DNA from: Bacteroides sp.
Lineage (GTDB): Bacteria; Bacteroidota; Bacteroidia; Bacteroidales; SM23-62
Reading direction: 5' to 3'
DNA: 8,570 bases
Assembly (NCBI GenBank): GCA_030667765.1
Contig: DAOUVF010000107.1
Span: 1-8,570, forward strand
The notes beneath the pieces are model-generated. The model was given only the letters and a program-made list of their open reading frames with translations. It was not told where the DNA came from and searched no databases. Positions 1 to 6,902 of this stretch are shown one piece after another (positions within the stretch are counted from its first letter, which is position 1; each line of letters begins with the position of its first letter). The position numbers were made by a program, and so were the translations under genes.

Positions 1-1248
1 CGGTACAAGTCCACCGTGAAGGTGCTCGGCGGTATTTCTGGTGTGAGTACCGAAATGATTCTTGGCAGACAGGGTTATCCCGGCCAGGGCGTGTGCCTTT
101 AAAGCCGGTACATTGATCATGTAGTCTGCATCCTGGGTGACCGTATACACCTTGTCCCTTATCGCTCCGGTCATAACCGCACCTTTGTCGGAGTAAAAAA
201 TAACATCTTCGGAGCTTAACTCCACTGGGGTCCTTCCAAGCCTCTGCAGATCCAGGCCTGCATAATCTGATATCTGATCATTCCCCAGGTAATTTATCCC
301 GGGAAATTCATTATACCAGAGCTCGTAACAATGCTTGTAAATATTTTTCATGGGGTCACCCAAATAGATCTTATCCTGTGGTATACCATAAAAATTAACC
401 AATTGCCGCAATAAAGCCAGCACCACATGTGGATTGGTTTCAGTAATGTCCGGCCGGCCTGCCCAGGAAGCTTCAATCTTTTCCAGGTCCAATGAATACA
501 TACCCCAGAACTGGTTTTTAGAGACATCTGATGGACTGCCCCAGGTAGATCCGGCATTGATCTTGATATGAATGATCTCACCGTCTGTATACCCTAGGTC
601 AGATTTTTTCTTTTCCACCCTGTTAAAATGCCTGAAGATCGCATCCCATGCAAGGCTGTCAGTGGATTGCCCGGATAATTGTTTCAGGCCATCGGATAAC
701 ATTATGTCGATTCTTCCCTGGTCATTGTTTGCCGGCAGGAAATAGGCATTATCATTCTCATCATATATACCATCACCATTGGTGTTTCCATTACAATACT
801 CATTCGTGGCAAATGGATCCCAGGCCCATACCACCCTTCCTGGATAAATCCCTTTCCCCTCTCCCACCGGTTCATTTGAGGTATGGACGACCGTTGCGGT
901 GACAGACCAGGCAGATGCCGTTTTATCAGGCCTGATGACGACCAAAGTACCCGCTATAATTCCACTTAAAAACAGAACTCCGGCCGGCAGGTATTTCGCA
1001 TTGCGGATTTTATCCCTTGCATATTTAAAGGAAACGATGGAAGCCGATGCACCGAGAAGGTACAGTACAAAACCCGACATAAAGGGCGCCGCGGCTCTCA
1101 TACAGGGATAGGCTGCCCGGCTGGGTTTGGGGATCACCCGGATGAGGAACCAGGCAGTGGATGCCAGTCCCATCATGATAAAGGCCAGCCGAAAAGGAAT
1201 TCGTATCTTTTTATAGTACTTTTTATGTCTGCCGATTTCACTCATCAT
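1..1248 (-). CDS. DUF362-like membrane-anchored protein, partial (C-terminus beyond left edge)
   Basis: An uninterrupted frame of 416 codons reads leftwards from ATG at 1248 (a second ATG follows directly at 1245) and leaves the window without a stop. The N-terminus is basic (GRHKKYYKKIR). Three hydrophobic stretches follow at about residues 17-36, 55-73 and 85-105, so it should be a membrane protein with the remainder in one compartment. After the last helix comes a VVWAWDPFATNEYC segment and an Asp/Asn-rich stretch NGDGIYDENDNAYF, then the DUF362-type region with GSPSDVSKNQFWG, a WAGRPDITETNPHVV segment, and INVPALKAHALAGITLSAKNHFGTHT near the edge. The LKAH...GITLSAKNHFG block is what I recognise from the DUF362 family, whose biochemical role is not established. 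The gene is divergent from the creatininase gene at 1450. The family call rests on motif memory; membrane topology is inferred from hydrophobicity. Confidence 0.8.
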   Translation of the reverse strand, partial: MMSEIGRHKKYYKKIRIPFRLAFIMMGLASTAWFLIRVIPKPSRAAYPCMRAAAPFMSGFVLYLLGASASIVSFKYARDKIRNAKYLPAGVLFLSGIIAGTLVVIRPDKTASAWSVTATVVHTSNEPVGEGKGIYPGRVVWAWDPFATNEYCNGNTNGDGIYDENDNAYFLPANNDQGRIDIMLSDGLKQLSGQSTDSLAWDAIFRHFNRVEKKKSDLGYTDGEIIHIKINAGSTWGSPSDVSKNQFWGMYSLDLEKIEASWAGRPDITETNPHVVLALLRQLVNFYGIPQDKIYLGDPMKNIYKHCYELWYNEFPGINYLGNDQISDYAGLDLQRLGRTPVELSSEDVIFYSDKGAVMTGAIRDKVYTVTQDADYMINVPALKAHALAGITLSAKNHFGTHTRNTAEHLHGGLVP

Positions 1249-1281
1249 TTGAACATATTTCAACCGGGGATCGCATTGTTA

Positions 1282-1289
1282 CAAAATTA
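1282..1289 (-). promoter_or_regulatory. candidate Bacteroidota -7 box for the DUF362-like gene
   Basis: Read on the minus strand the sequence is TAATTTTG, a full match to the Bacteroidota -7 consensus TAnnTTTG, lying 33 bp upstream of the ATG at 1248. I could not find a convincing -33 TTTG partner 19-21 bp further upstream, so this is only a candidate. Confidence 0.3.
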
Positions 1290-1382
1290 GGGCAATTAAT
1301 AAACTGTATCTGTGGTCTTGTTCGCAAATTAGTTCTATATATTATCAACGCTCAGGCTCTCCAGACAATCAACCGGAATGAG

Positions 1383-1392
1383 TGCCCGGGCA
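1383..1392. repeat. 10-bp perfect palindrome in the divergent intergenic region
   Basis: TGCCCGGGCA is a perfect GC-rich palindrome inside the otherwise AT-rich 201-bp gap (1249-1449) between two divergent genes, about 58 bp upstream of the creatininase ATG. It could be a small operator half-site pair, but the arms do not extend further and chance is a real alternative. Downstream of it, TAATTTTA (1400-1407) and TAATTTAG (1410-1417) each differ by one base from TAnnTTTG and could be the -7 box for the gene at 1450. Confidence 0.2.
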
Positions 1393-1449
1393 TTATGAGT
1401 AATTTTACATAATTTAGTATACCTTGAAATAATATTAAATCTGTAGCTT

Positions 1450-2343
1450 ATGAAAAAACTAATTTTATGGACCTTTTTGCTTATTCCTTCTGCAATAATG
1501 GCTCAGGGGATAGAATCCGGCAAGCAGGATATGCCGGTTAAATGGGAAGAACTTACTTCTCCAGACTTCATAACCGCAGTGGAAAAATCAGCCAGAACCT
1601 GTGTTATTCCGCTTGGGATAATCGAAAAACACGGACCTCATATGCCATTGGGAACTGACCTGATCGATGTCAGGGAGGTTGCTATAAGAGCAGCAGAAGC
1701 TGAGTTCACAATTATATTCCCACCGTTTTATTTCGGGCAGATCTATGAAGCAATGCAACAACCCGGTACGGTGGCATACAGTCCGCAGACTGTCCTGGCA
1801 GTCCTGCAAGAAACCTGCGATGAGATACACAGAAATGGAATTGAAAAGATCATACTGGTAAGCGGCCATGGGGGTAATAATTCCTTGTTGCCTTACTTCT
1901 GCCAGATGCAGCTCGAAAAACAGAAAGACTATGCCGTTTTCCTTTTCAGGCCTGTGGATTCTGAGGAATACGAGGATAAGCTGAACCGGATGAGGCAGAC
2001 AGATTGGGATGGGCATGCCGGGGAGACTGAAACTTCACAGATGCTGGCCCATCGTCCCGACCTTGTTCATCTTGACAAGGCAAACAGCCAGTCAGGAAAA
2101 GATCAGCAACGATTGGAATCGTTATCATTTGCTTACACAGCAATATGGTGGTATGCACAATTTCCCAATCATTATGCCGGTGACGGGAGCTATGGCACTG
2201 CAGAGATGGGAAAACTGATTATGGAAAATAAAGTTGGCCAGCTGGTGGAGATGATCAGGTCAGTAAAATCAGACCGGAAAACCCTTGAACTGCAGAGACA
2301 GTTTTATGAAGATTCAAAAGATCCTTTAAAAACGGATCAATAA
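1450..2343 (+). CDS. exported creatininase-family amidohydrolase (Sec leader)
   Basis: A 297-residue protein of the creatininase (creatinine amidohydrolase) fold, a metal-dependent family that cuts linear or cyclic amide bonds; members include creatininase, the riboflavin-pathway ArfB and the mycofactocin protein MftE. The signature block IIEKHGPHMPLGTD holds predicted metal ligands E59, H61 and D70. The second block SGHGGNN (139-144) supplies H140, and a DGHAGETETS block (187-196) carries H189, E192 and E194. All core motifs are therefore present and it should be active. Residues 1-19 form a Sec-type leader (MKK, hydrophobic core, IMA before Q), so unlike classical creatininase it acts outside the cytoplasm. 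The start is fixed by this leader; upstream is AT-rich without a clear Shine-Dalgarno, as usual in Bacteroidota. Length is near the family's ~250 residues plus leader. The substrate cannot be told. It converges with the Tat-type relative at 2475-3356. Confidence 0.85.
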   Translation: MKKLILWTFLLIPSAIMAQGIESGKQDMPVKWEELTSPDFITAVEKSARTCVIPLGIIEKHGPHMPLGTDLIDVREVAIRAAEAEFTIIFPPFYFGQIYEAMQQPGTVAYSPQTVLAVLQETCDEIHRNGIEKIILVSGHGGNNSLLPYFCQMQLEKQKDYAVFLFRPVDSEEYEDKLNRMRQTDWDGHAGETETSQMLAHRPDLVHLDKANSQSGKDQQRLESLSFAYTAIWWYAQFPNHYAGDGSYGTAEMGKLIMENKVGQLVEMIRSVKSDRKTLELQRQFYEDSKDPLKTDQ

Positions 2344-2474
2344 GTATCTGTGTGAGATATTGAATTGAACCGCACCTGGGCAGGTTGAACGAAATAACAG
2401 CAAGTATCCCACACCCAGTCGGAAAAATTGAGGCCCAGCTTACAAGGGTAGGATTGGTGAGTTGACATATCCTG
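2344..2474. other. convergent intergenic spacer, no gene or clear terminator
   Basis: This 131-bp gap lies between the stop codons of two convergent creatininase-family genes. It has several stop codons in all frames I followed. A short inverted repeat ACCTG-GG-CAGGT (2374-2385) is flanked by a direct repeat TTGAAC (2365-2370 and 2385-2390), but the loop is too short and no T-tract follows, so I do not call a terminator. Confidence 0.4.
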
Positions 2475-3356
2475 TTACAAGTGGCCGATGTACTCGATGA
2501 AATTATCGATCACCCTCTGCCTTAGATTCTCGGCAACTTTTTTATTGACATTCCTGGGATTCCATTTGGGTTCTATTCGTGGATTGTTATGCAGGATCCC
2601 GGTCTGCCGGACCGACAGTTCACCCTCCTTTTGCTGCGACAGATCTACCAATTCAGGTCGAAAGGCCATGAGCCAGAGGGTTTCGCTGTAACCCGCATGG
2701 CCGCCCACACCATGGAAACCATCTTCTTCACTGAGATCATTGAACTGGTATGTTTTGATGGTATGTACTTTCATTTCCCGGTTTGAGCTTTCTGCTGCAA
2801 GATCTTCAATTAATTCACGCTGTCCCTTTCCGCCATGGTGATTCATCAGGATGGCATGTTTAACGCCACAACCTGAGATAGCATTGAGTCTGTTTTTAAC
2901 GGCAAGTACCATTTCTTCCCTGTTACAATATTCACTTTTTAAAGGGAGATCCGGGAAATTCATCCCGTACACTTCCTCGTCATGTCTGAATCCCCACTTC
3001 TCCTTTTCCTCATTTGTTCTCCATGCATCAAGTCCAAATGATAAAGGCCTGAACCAGATACCACCTATTCGTGAAACTGCCTGACGCGCTAATTCCTCCG
3101 TGATCAGGGCGTCTGTTCCCATCGGCAGGTGAAAAGAATGCCATTCAAACATCGGGGAAACCGGGATAAATGCATAAGGGCCCTTTTGAATGGCTTCAAT
3201 TATTTCACCCGGTCGTAATTCTTCCGCCGATCTTAATGGCTCATTATTCACTTTCCTATTATTATAATTGTATCCAAGTAAATGCTCTGGTAATGCCATA
3301 TATACAGAGCCTATGATTCCTGCCTTTAAAAATGATCTGCGCTTGTTTTTTAACAT
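2475..3356 (-). CDS. creatininase-family protein with twin-arginine leader
   Basis: A 293-residue creatininase-fold protein. The N-terminus contains KRRSFLKAG (residues 5-13), a textbook Tat motif, followed by a hydrophobic run to about residue 28. This implies export of a folded, probably metal-loaded enzyme. The first signature block is FIPVSPMFEWHSFHLPMGTD (63-82), giving candidate ligands E71, H73 and D82. The second is NHHGGKG (172-178) and the third GGHAGYSETL (218-227) with H220 and E225. Compared with the relative at 1450, GxxE in the first block is kept, but HAGETET becomes HAGYSET, so the first glutamate of that motif is Tyr222. HGGN also becomes HGGK. The enzyme probably has a different substrate or altered activity. 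It lies 26 bp after the broken URO-D-like gene on the same strand and is likely cotranscribed with it. The start is supported by the Tat motif; the leader sequence before the ATG is AT-rich without a Shine-Dalgarno. Confidence 0.82.
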   Translation of the reverse strand: MLKNKRRSFLKAGIIGSVYMALPEHLLGYNYNNRKVNNEPLRSAEELRPGEIIEAIQKGPYAFIPVSPMFEWHSFHLPMGTDALITEELARQAVSRIGGIWFRPLSFGLDAWRTNEEKEKWGFRHDEEVYGMNFPDLPLKSEYCNREEMVLAVKNRLNAISGCGVKHAILMNHHGGKGQRELIEDLAAESSNREMKVHTIKTYQFNDLSEEDGFHGVGGHAGYSETLWLMAFRPELVDLSQQKEGELSVRQTGILHNNPRIEPKWNPRNVNKKVAENLRQRVIDNFIEYIGHL

Positions 3357-3382
3357 GATTATTCAGTTTATTCTATTTTGTG

Positions 3383-4480
3383 CTATTTAATCGCAACATA
3401 TCTCCTGCCCTCATCCAGCATGACCAGGTAATTGTCAACAGGGATGTAATTTGCTATCGAGTTCCCTGATCCAAGGCAATACCCTCCGCCCGGCATGCAA
3501 TCATCGAGGGTCTGTCTTACCCTGCTCCGGATTTCCTGTTCATTGCTCCTGCATAAAAAATCAACATCTATTCCGCCCAACATTGTGATCCGGTCCCCGA
3601 ACCTTTTATTCGCTGTCACCACATCCTCAATGGTATCTTCAAATGAATGCCTGGCATCTATCCCCACCTCTTCGATCAGATCCTCCATAATCAGATCAAG
3701 ATCACCGCAGGAATGCAGCAGTTATGGTCTGCCCGCCTGATGGGACAATCCGGCCATCAGTTTATGTCCGGGAAGTACAAACTCCCTGAGGTCATCGGGA
3801 CTGATCAAGGGTCCTCCCTTGAATCCCATATCATCAGAACCCCAGATGATCTTAACCCGGTCAAACTCCAGGAGCCGCCTGATGACAACCTCATAGATAT
3901 CCTCCAGTTTCTTGCTGATGGCCTCCACCAGTTCACGGTTCTCGTACAGTGCATAGCAAAGCGTCTCATATCCCATCAGCCAGCTCAGATACTCAGCGAA
4001 ATGTGCAAATCCCCCACTCCCTATTAAACACATATCATCCGGCAGGTTCTTCTCATACCATTCCAGATGGGTACTTCTGCAAGCTAGGGGATCAGGCCAT
4101 GGGTATTTCTCAAATTCCTCCCAAGTGGTAATGGGACCCTTTTTTTCGTTGATAAATTCACGTCCCCCTACCCTCTCAATCTCTGCCGTATCCTCAACTG
4201 ATAATCTGTCCAATGGCATATCAAAATCATCCAGTCCGCAGCGTACATAATCATATCCCAGGAATCTTTGAATCCTGATCTCCCTCTCAAGATCGAAGAA
4301 AAGATCATGATCCCTGATCCCTTCCTGCAAACCAAACCTGTCACAAATGATTTCTTTTATTTCATCATCCAGGTAGAGTTCAATATGATGAACCCTTGTA
4401 GGAGTTCCCTTCCTTTCAATACAATCCATGAGGCTCTCCCAGCTGGGTGTAACCGGTACACTAAAATATCCTTTTCCCAT
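3383..4480 (-). pseudogene. URO-D/MtaA-like methyltransferase family gene interrupted by an in-frame TAA
   Basis: A single frame of 365 codons resembles the uroporphyrinogen decarboxylase superfamily (usual length about 340-370), but codon 253 is TAA. Residues 1-252 carry family features: HHIELYLDDEI, GYDYVRCGLDDF, YPWPDP, and GSDDMGFKGGPLISPDDLREFVLPGHK (214-240). Immediately after the stop the same frame continues as LLHSCGDLDLI, then a 101-codon segment starting ATG at 3688 with GIDARHSFEDTI, GGIDVDFLC and GGGYCLGSGNSIANYIP. H256, C258 and C335 match the HxC...C zinc site known from MtaA/CmuA corrinoid methyltransferases, and I see no RxxGR motif of true HemE. So this is a methyltransferase-type paralogue, not a heme enzyme. 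The expected residue at codon 253 is Tyr (GRPYLLHSCG in relatives, from memory), one base away from TAA. The 252-residue product would lack all zinc ligands. It could be a recent nonsense mutation or a sequence error. First gene of a unit with the Tat creatininase. Confidence 0.8.
3722..3724 (-). other. premature in-frame TAA in the URO-D-like gene
   Basis: Plus-strand TTA here reads TAA on the minus strand. The upstream part (from 4480) and the downstream part (through ATG 3688 to TAG at 3385-3383) are in the same frame, separated only by this stop and 11 sense codons, so it is a substitution rather than a frameshift. Other genes in the window end in TAA (1450, 2475, 4657, 6903), which argues against TAA being reassigned. 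Confidence 0.85.
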
Positions 4481-4656
4481 GCTGAATATTATATGCTTTC
4501 AGGTAAAATTAAAATTAAATACACAAATATCTTGAACTCCTGGCAGCGATTTAATAACTGATTGAACCAATCTGAGAATATTGCAACTGTTTTGTTCCAA
4601 AATCTTCTTGAAATTTGATAATCGGTACAAAATCGCATCACATTAAATCCATTAAC
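4481..4656. promoter_or_regulatory. divergent promoter region with paired TTG-N3-CAA inverted repeats
   Basis: This 176-bp AT-rich gap separates the minus-strand URO-D-like unit from the plus-strand esterase operon and must hold both promoters. Two inverted repeats of the same form occur: GATTG-AAC-CAATC (4560-4572) and TTTTG-TTC-CAAAA (4590-4602), centres exactly 30 bp apart, close to three helical turns. On the minus strand two overlapping TAATTTTA boxes (4504-4517) lie near the URO-D start and differ by one base from TAnnTTTG. For the plus side, GAAATTTG (4610-4617) is a weak -7 candidate. A regulator binding site is inferred, not shown. Confidence 0.3.
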
Positions 4657-6885
4657 ATGAAACTTAAAATTCTGCTGCCCCTGGTTCCATTCTTCATGCT
4701 TGCGAATTTATCTGCCCAGATAAGCATTATTAAAAATGGTGACCAGGTGGCCTGGGATGGACATTACTATGACTTCAGGGATGCCCAGGGAGTTAAAATG
4801 ATCAAACTTTGGGTTCCTCCCAATACTAATCCCATTAAAGGGGTTTTTATCTCCGGCCATGGAGGCGGAAGCGGTGACAGCCGGAACTTTGCCCGTGATG
4901 AAAATGTACGCGCTCTGGCCATGAGGCTGGGATTTGCCGTAGCAGGGCTCCATAACTTCCCGGGAAGGAGGGTTTATTCAGAGGGTGCAGCTGTATTTTT
5001 CCATGCCCTGAATGAATTTGCCAGACTAGGGCACCATCCGGAAATTGCAAACCTGCCGTTTGTCATATATGGCAGTTCTAATGGAGGAGCTGCAACTTAT
5101 GGTTTTGTCAATTATGCCCCGGAACGTGCCATATGTTTTGTAGCAAACGTCTCAGCCGGAGGGTCACCCCGTATCCCGGTTGAAGGGGCCTTAAGGGTCC
5201 CGGGTGTTTTCATAATAGGAAAATTCGATGCTTTGATAGGAGAGCGTGGCATCAACAGAACCGAAGAAATGATGGCTTCCGCCAGAGAAAAAAAAGCCCT
5301 ATGGAGCTGGGCCCTTGAACTGAAGGGACATGAAGATGGTGCTTCTTTTGATATTTACATGAAGCTGGTAGAACAGGCCGTTGCTGCCCGTTACCCGGGA
5401 TCCGGTGATCCCACAAAGGGACAGGTAGCGCTGATCGAATTAGAAGAGAAATCTGGCTGGCTTGTTGATCATGAGAGCTGGGACAGCGGCCTTACCTATG
5501 TGGATAGTTACGACAAATACAAGGGTGATAAGCAGAAGGCCGGCTGGGTATTGAACAAAGACATGGCATATGTCTACCGGAGCCTTGCCACCCATCACAA
5601 CCCCCTATCCCTTAAGGTAAAGGAATTTGACCGTACTTATAATCCACATACCGACCCAGGAACCATGTTCAGTCTCGGGGGACCGGTAGCCGGTCCGGGA
5701 GAAGAGATCACCGTAACCTGTGAAACAGAGGATTTCGACGGCTGGGAGAAGATCGAATTTTTTAATGGTGCCCAGAAGCTTGGTGAAGTAAATTCACCTG
5801 CCCCAGCCACGATCAAAACCATACTGCAGCCTTCAAGCCAGGTCTATTGCCTGACTGCATTGGCTACTGATAAAACCGGACAACAAAGAACCTGCCCTCC
5901 ATTACACTTCTTTGTCAGGGATCCCGAACTGGAATGGATAGTCAAGCTAAATGAGCCATTGTTTGAAGGAGAAAAAACCAATGCAGGCTCAAAAAATGCC
6001 GGGAAAACATTTTCATCCACCGTTCCAGATCCCTTAGACTCTGTGTTGGTTTCCTATGGGCTGACGCCTGAGCAGGAGAGACAATTTTCTTCCGGTGACA
6101 ATAAGGTTTCCGGATTCTGGAACATGATAGATGATGACCATGATCATATCCGGCTAAGTGCAAGGAAAAATGCCAGAGCAGGATCTGCGTTTAATTTTGT
6201 CCTTACGCATGACTGCAACATGATTGTAAAATCAGCTTACGGAGCTGATGGGATTTATCTGCTGTTCGTGGTTAACGACGATAATGATGTTGCCTGGCCG
6301 AATGAACTGACAGGCACAGAGAATGAGCAGTTTTACCTGAATTTCGATGCGGTGGATATGCTGATGGACAGCCGCTGTGTGGAAGAAATCAGCGATACGA
6401 ATAATATTGATTTATTTTTTACACGGGGATTTGGCCTAACTGCCACTACAAAGCAATACCAGATTGCCTGCGGGACAGAGAAAGAAAGGCCGACCGGATT
6501 TGTCCGCTCCAAACCTGATCCATGGGATATGGCAGCCAGATATTATACTTTTGAGGAAGCAAAAATAAAACTTGGTATGGAGGCCGAAAACATAAAAACC
6601 GATTATTTTTACAAAGCCCAGGAAATTTTCATTCCATGGAGTGAGTATGGCGGCGGACTGGTTGCAGAACCGGACGCGGAGTCAAGATTGGGCTTTGCTG
6701 CCGGTTTTAATGACAGGGATGAGGGAGAACATTTTCCTCCCGGTGTGAATACCAGCGGCGGTTCGGTACATGCATCAAATGGAATACGATGGATAGGGAA
6801 CACGGATCCTTGGGGGGCAGGACCGGCCCATAGTACCCCCCCCTTTGCATGGGGTGAGATCGTGATCGGTCCCATGCTGAAGTAA
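4657..6885 (+). CDS. secreted multidomain alpha/beta-hydrolase (esterase-like) with Ig-like and CBM9-like C-terminal parts
   Basis: The ATG at 4657 gives 742 residues with a Sec leader (about 1-20, ending LSA before Q). A TTG at 4615 could extend the frame by 14 residues but would put a polar tail before the leader, so I reject it. The catalytic domain spans about 22-250: an SGHGGGSGD oxyanion-hole loop (66-74), nucleophile elbow YGSSNGG with Ser141, GKFDA with Asp191 and KGHEDG with His225, the canonical Ser-Asp-His order. It is closest in style to PHB-depolymerase/feruloyl-esterase-like hydrolases. Residues about 339-422 look like a bacterial Ig-like domain (GPGEEITVTC...IEFFNGAQKLGEV...ALATDKTG). 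The last ~270 residues, with DGIYLLFVVNDDNDV, NEQFYLNFDAVDM and IFIPWSEYGG, resemble CBM9/DOMON-type sugar-binding domains. Likely role: cleavage of ester links on a polysaccharide outside the cell, anchored by the tail. It starts an operon with the propeller gene 17 bp downstream. An 8-C run near the end (6836-6843) is in frame. Confidence 0.78.
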   Translation: MKLKILLPLVPFFMLANLSAQISIIKNGDQVAWDGHYYDFRDAQGVKMIKLWVPPNTNPIKGVFISGHGGGSGDSRNFARDENVRALAMRLGFAVAGLHNFPGRRVYSEGAAVFFHALNEFARLGHHPEIANLPFVIYGSSNGGAATYGFVNYAPERAICFVANVSAGGSPRIPVEGALRVPGVFIIGKFDALIGERGINRTEEMMASAREKKALWSWALELKGHEDGASFDIYMKLVEQAVAARYPGSGDPTKGQVALIELEEKSGWLVDHESWDSGLTYVDSYDKYKGDKQKAGWVLNKDMAYVYRSLATHHNPLSLKVKEFDRTYNPHTDPGTMFSLGGPVAGPGEEITVTCETEDFDGWEKIEFFNGAQKLGEVNSPAPATIKTILQPSSQVYCLTALATDKTGQQRTCPPLHFFVRDPELEWIVKLNEPLFEGEKTNAGSKNAGKTFSSTVPDPLDSVLVSYGLTPEQERQFSSGDNKVSGFWNMIDDDHDHIRLSARKNARAGSAFNFVLTHDCNMIVKSAYGADGIYLLFVVNDDNDVAWPNELTGTENEQFYLNFDAVDMLMDSRCVEEISDTNNIDLFFTRGFGLTATTKQYQIACGTEKERPTGFVRSKPDPWDMAARYYTFEEAKIKLGMEAENIKTDYFYKAQEIFIPWSEYGGGLVAEPDAESRLGFAAGFNDRDEGEHFPPGVNTSGGSVHASNGIRWIGNTDPWGAGPAHSTPPFAWGEIVIGPMLK

Positions 6886-6902
6886 AAAGAAACCAGTAAA
6901 AC

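Noticed and set aside
2320..2338. GATCC...GGATC hairpin at the end of the creatininase gene as a terminator
   Set aside because: Only 5-bp arms with a 9-base loop, inside the coding sequence, and no T-tract after it.
1450..2343. Mycofactocin MftE or ArfB (riboflavin/F420 pathway) identity for the creatininase-fold protein
   Set aside because: It has a Sec leader and none of the mycofactocin or riboflavin/F420 genes are nearby, so only the family can be named.
3383..3688. A separate small gene of 101 codons starting at ATG 3688
   Set aside because: It is the in-frame C-terminal part of the URO-D-like gene downstream of the premature TAA; no start signal is visible and the 11 codons before it also match the family.
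3722..3724. Recoded stop codon (selenocysteine, pyrrolysine or altered genetic code)
   Set aside because: The codon is TAA, which is not used for Sec or Pyl, and four other genes here end with TAA.
3383..4480. Heme-biosynthesis uroporphyrinogen decarboxylase (hemE)
   Set aside because: The RxxGR motif of true HemE is absent, and an HxC...C zinc motif of the methyltransferase branch is present.
4615..4656. TTG at 4615 as the start of the esterase gene
   Set aside because: It adds a polar 14-residue tail in front of a clean Sec leader that begins at ATG 4657; the ATG is the better start.
6836..6843. 8-C homopolymer as a phase-variation or frameshift site
   Set aside because: The frame through it ends in a plausible C-terminus (FAWGEIVIGP) and a single run gives no evidence of switching.
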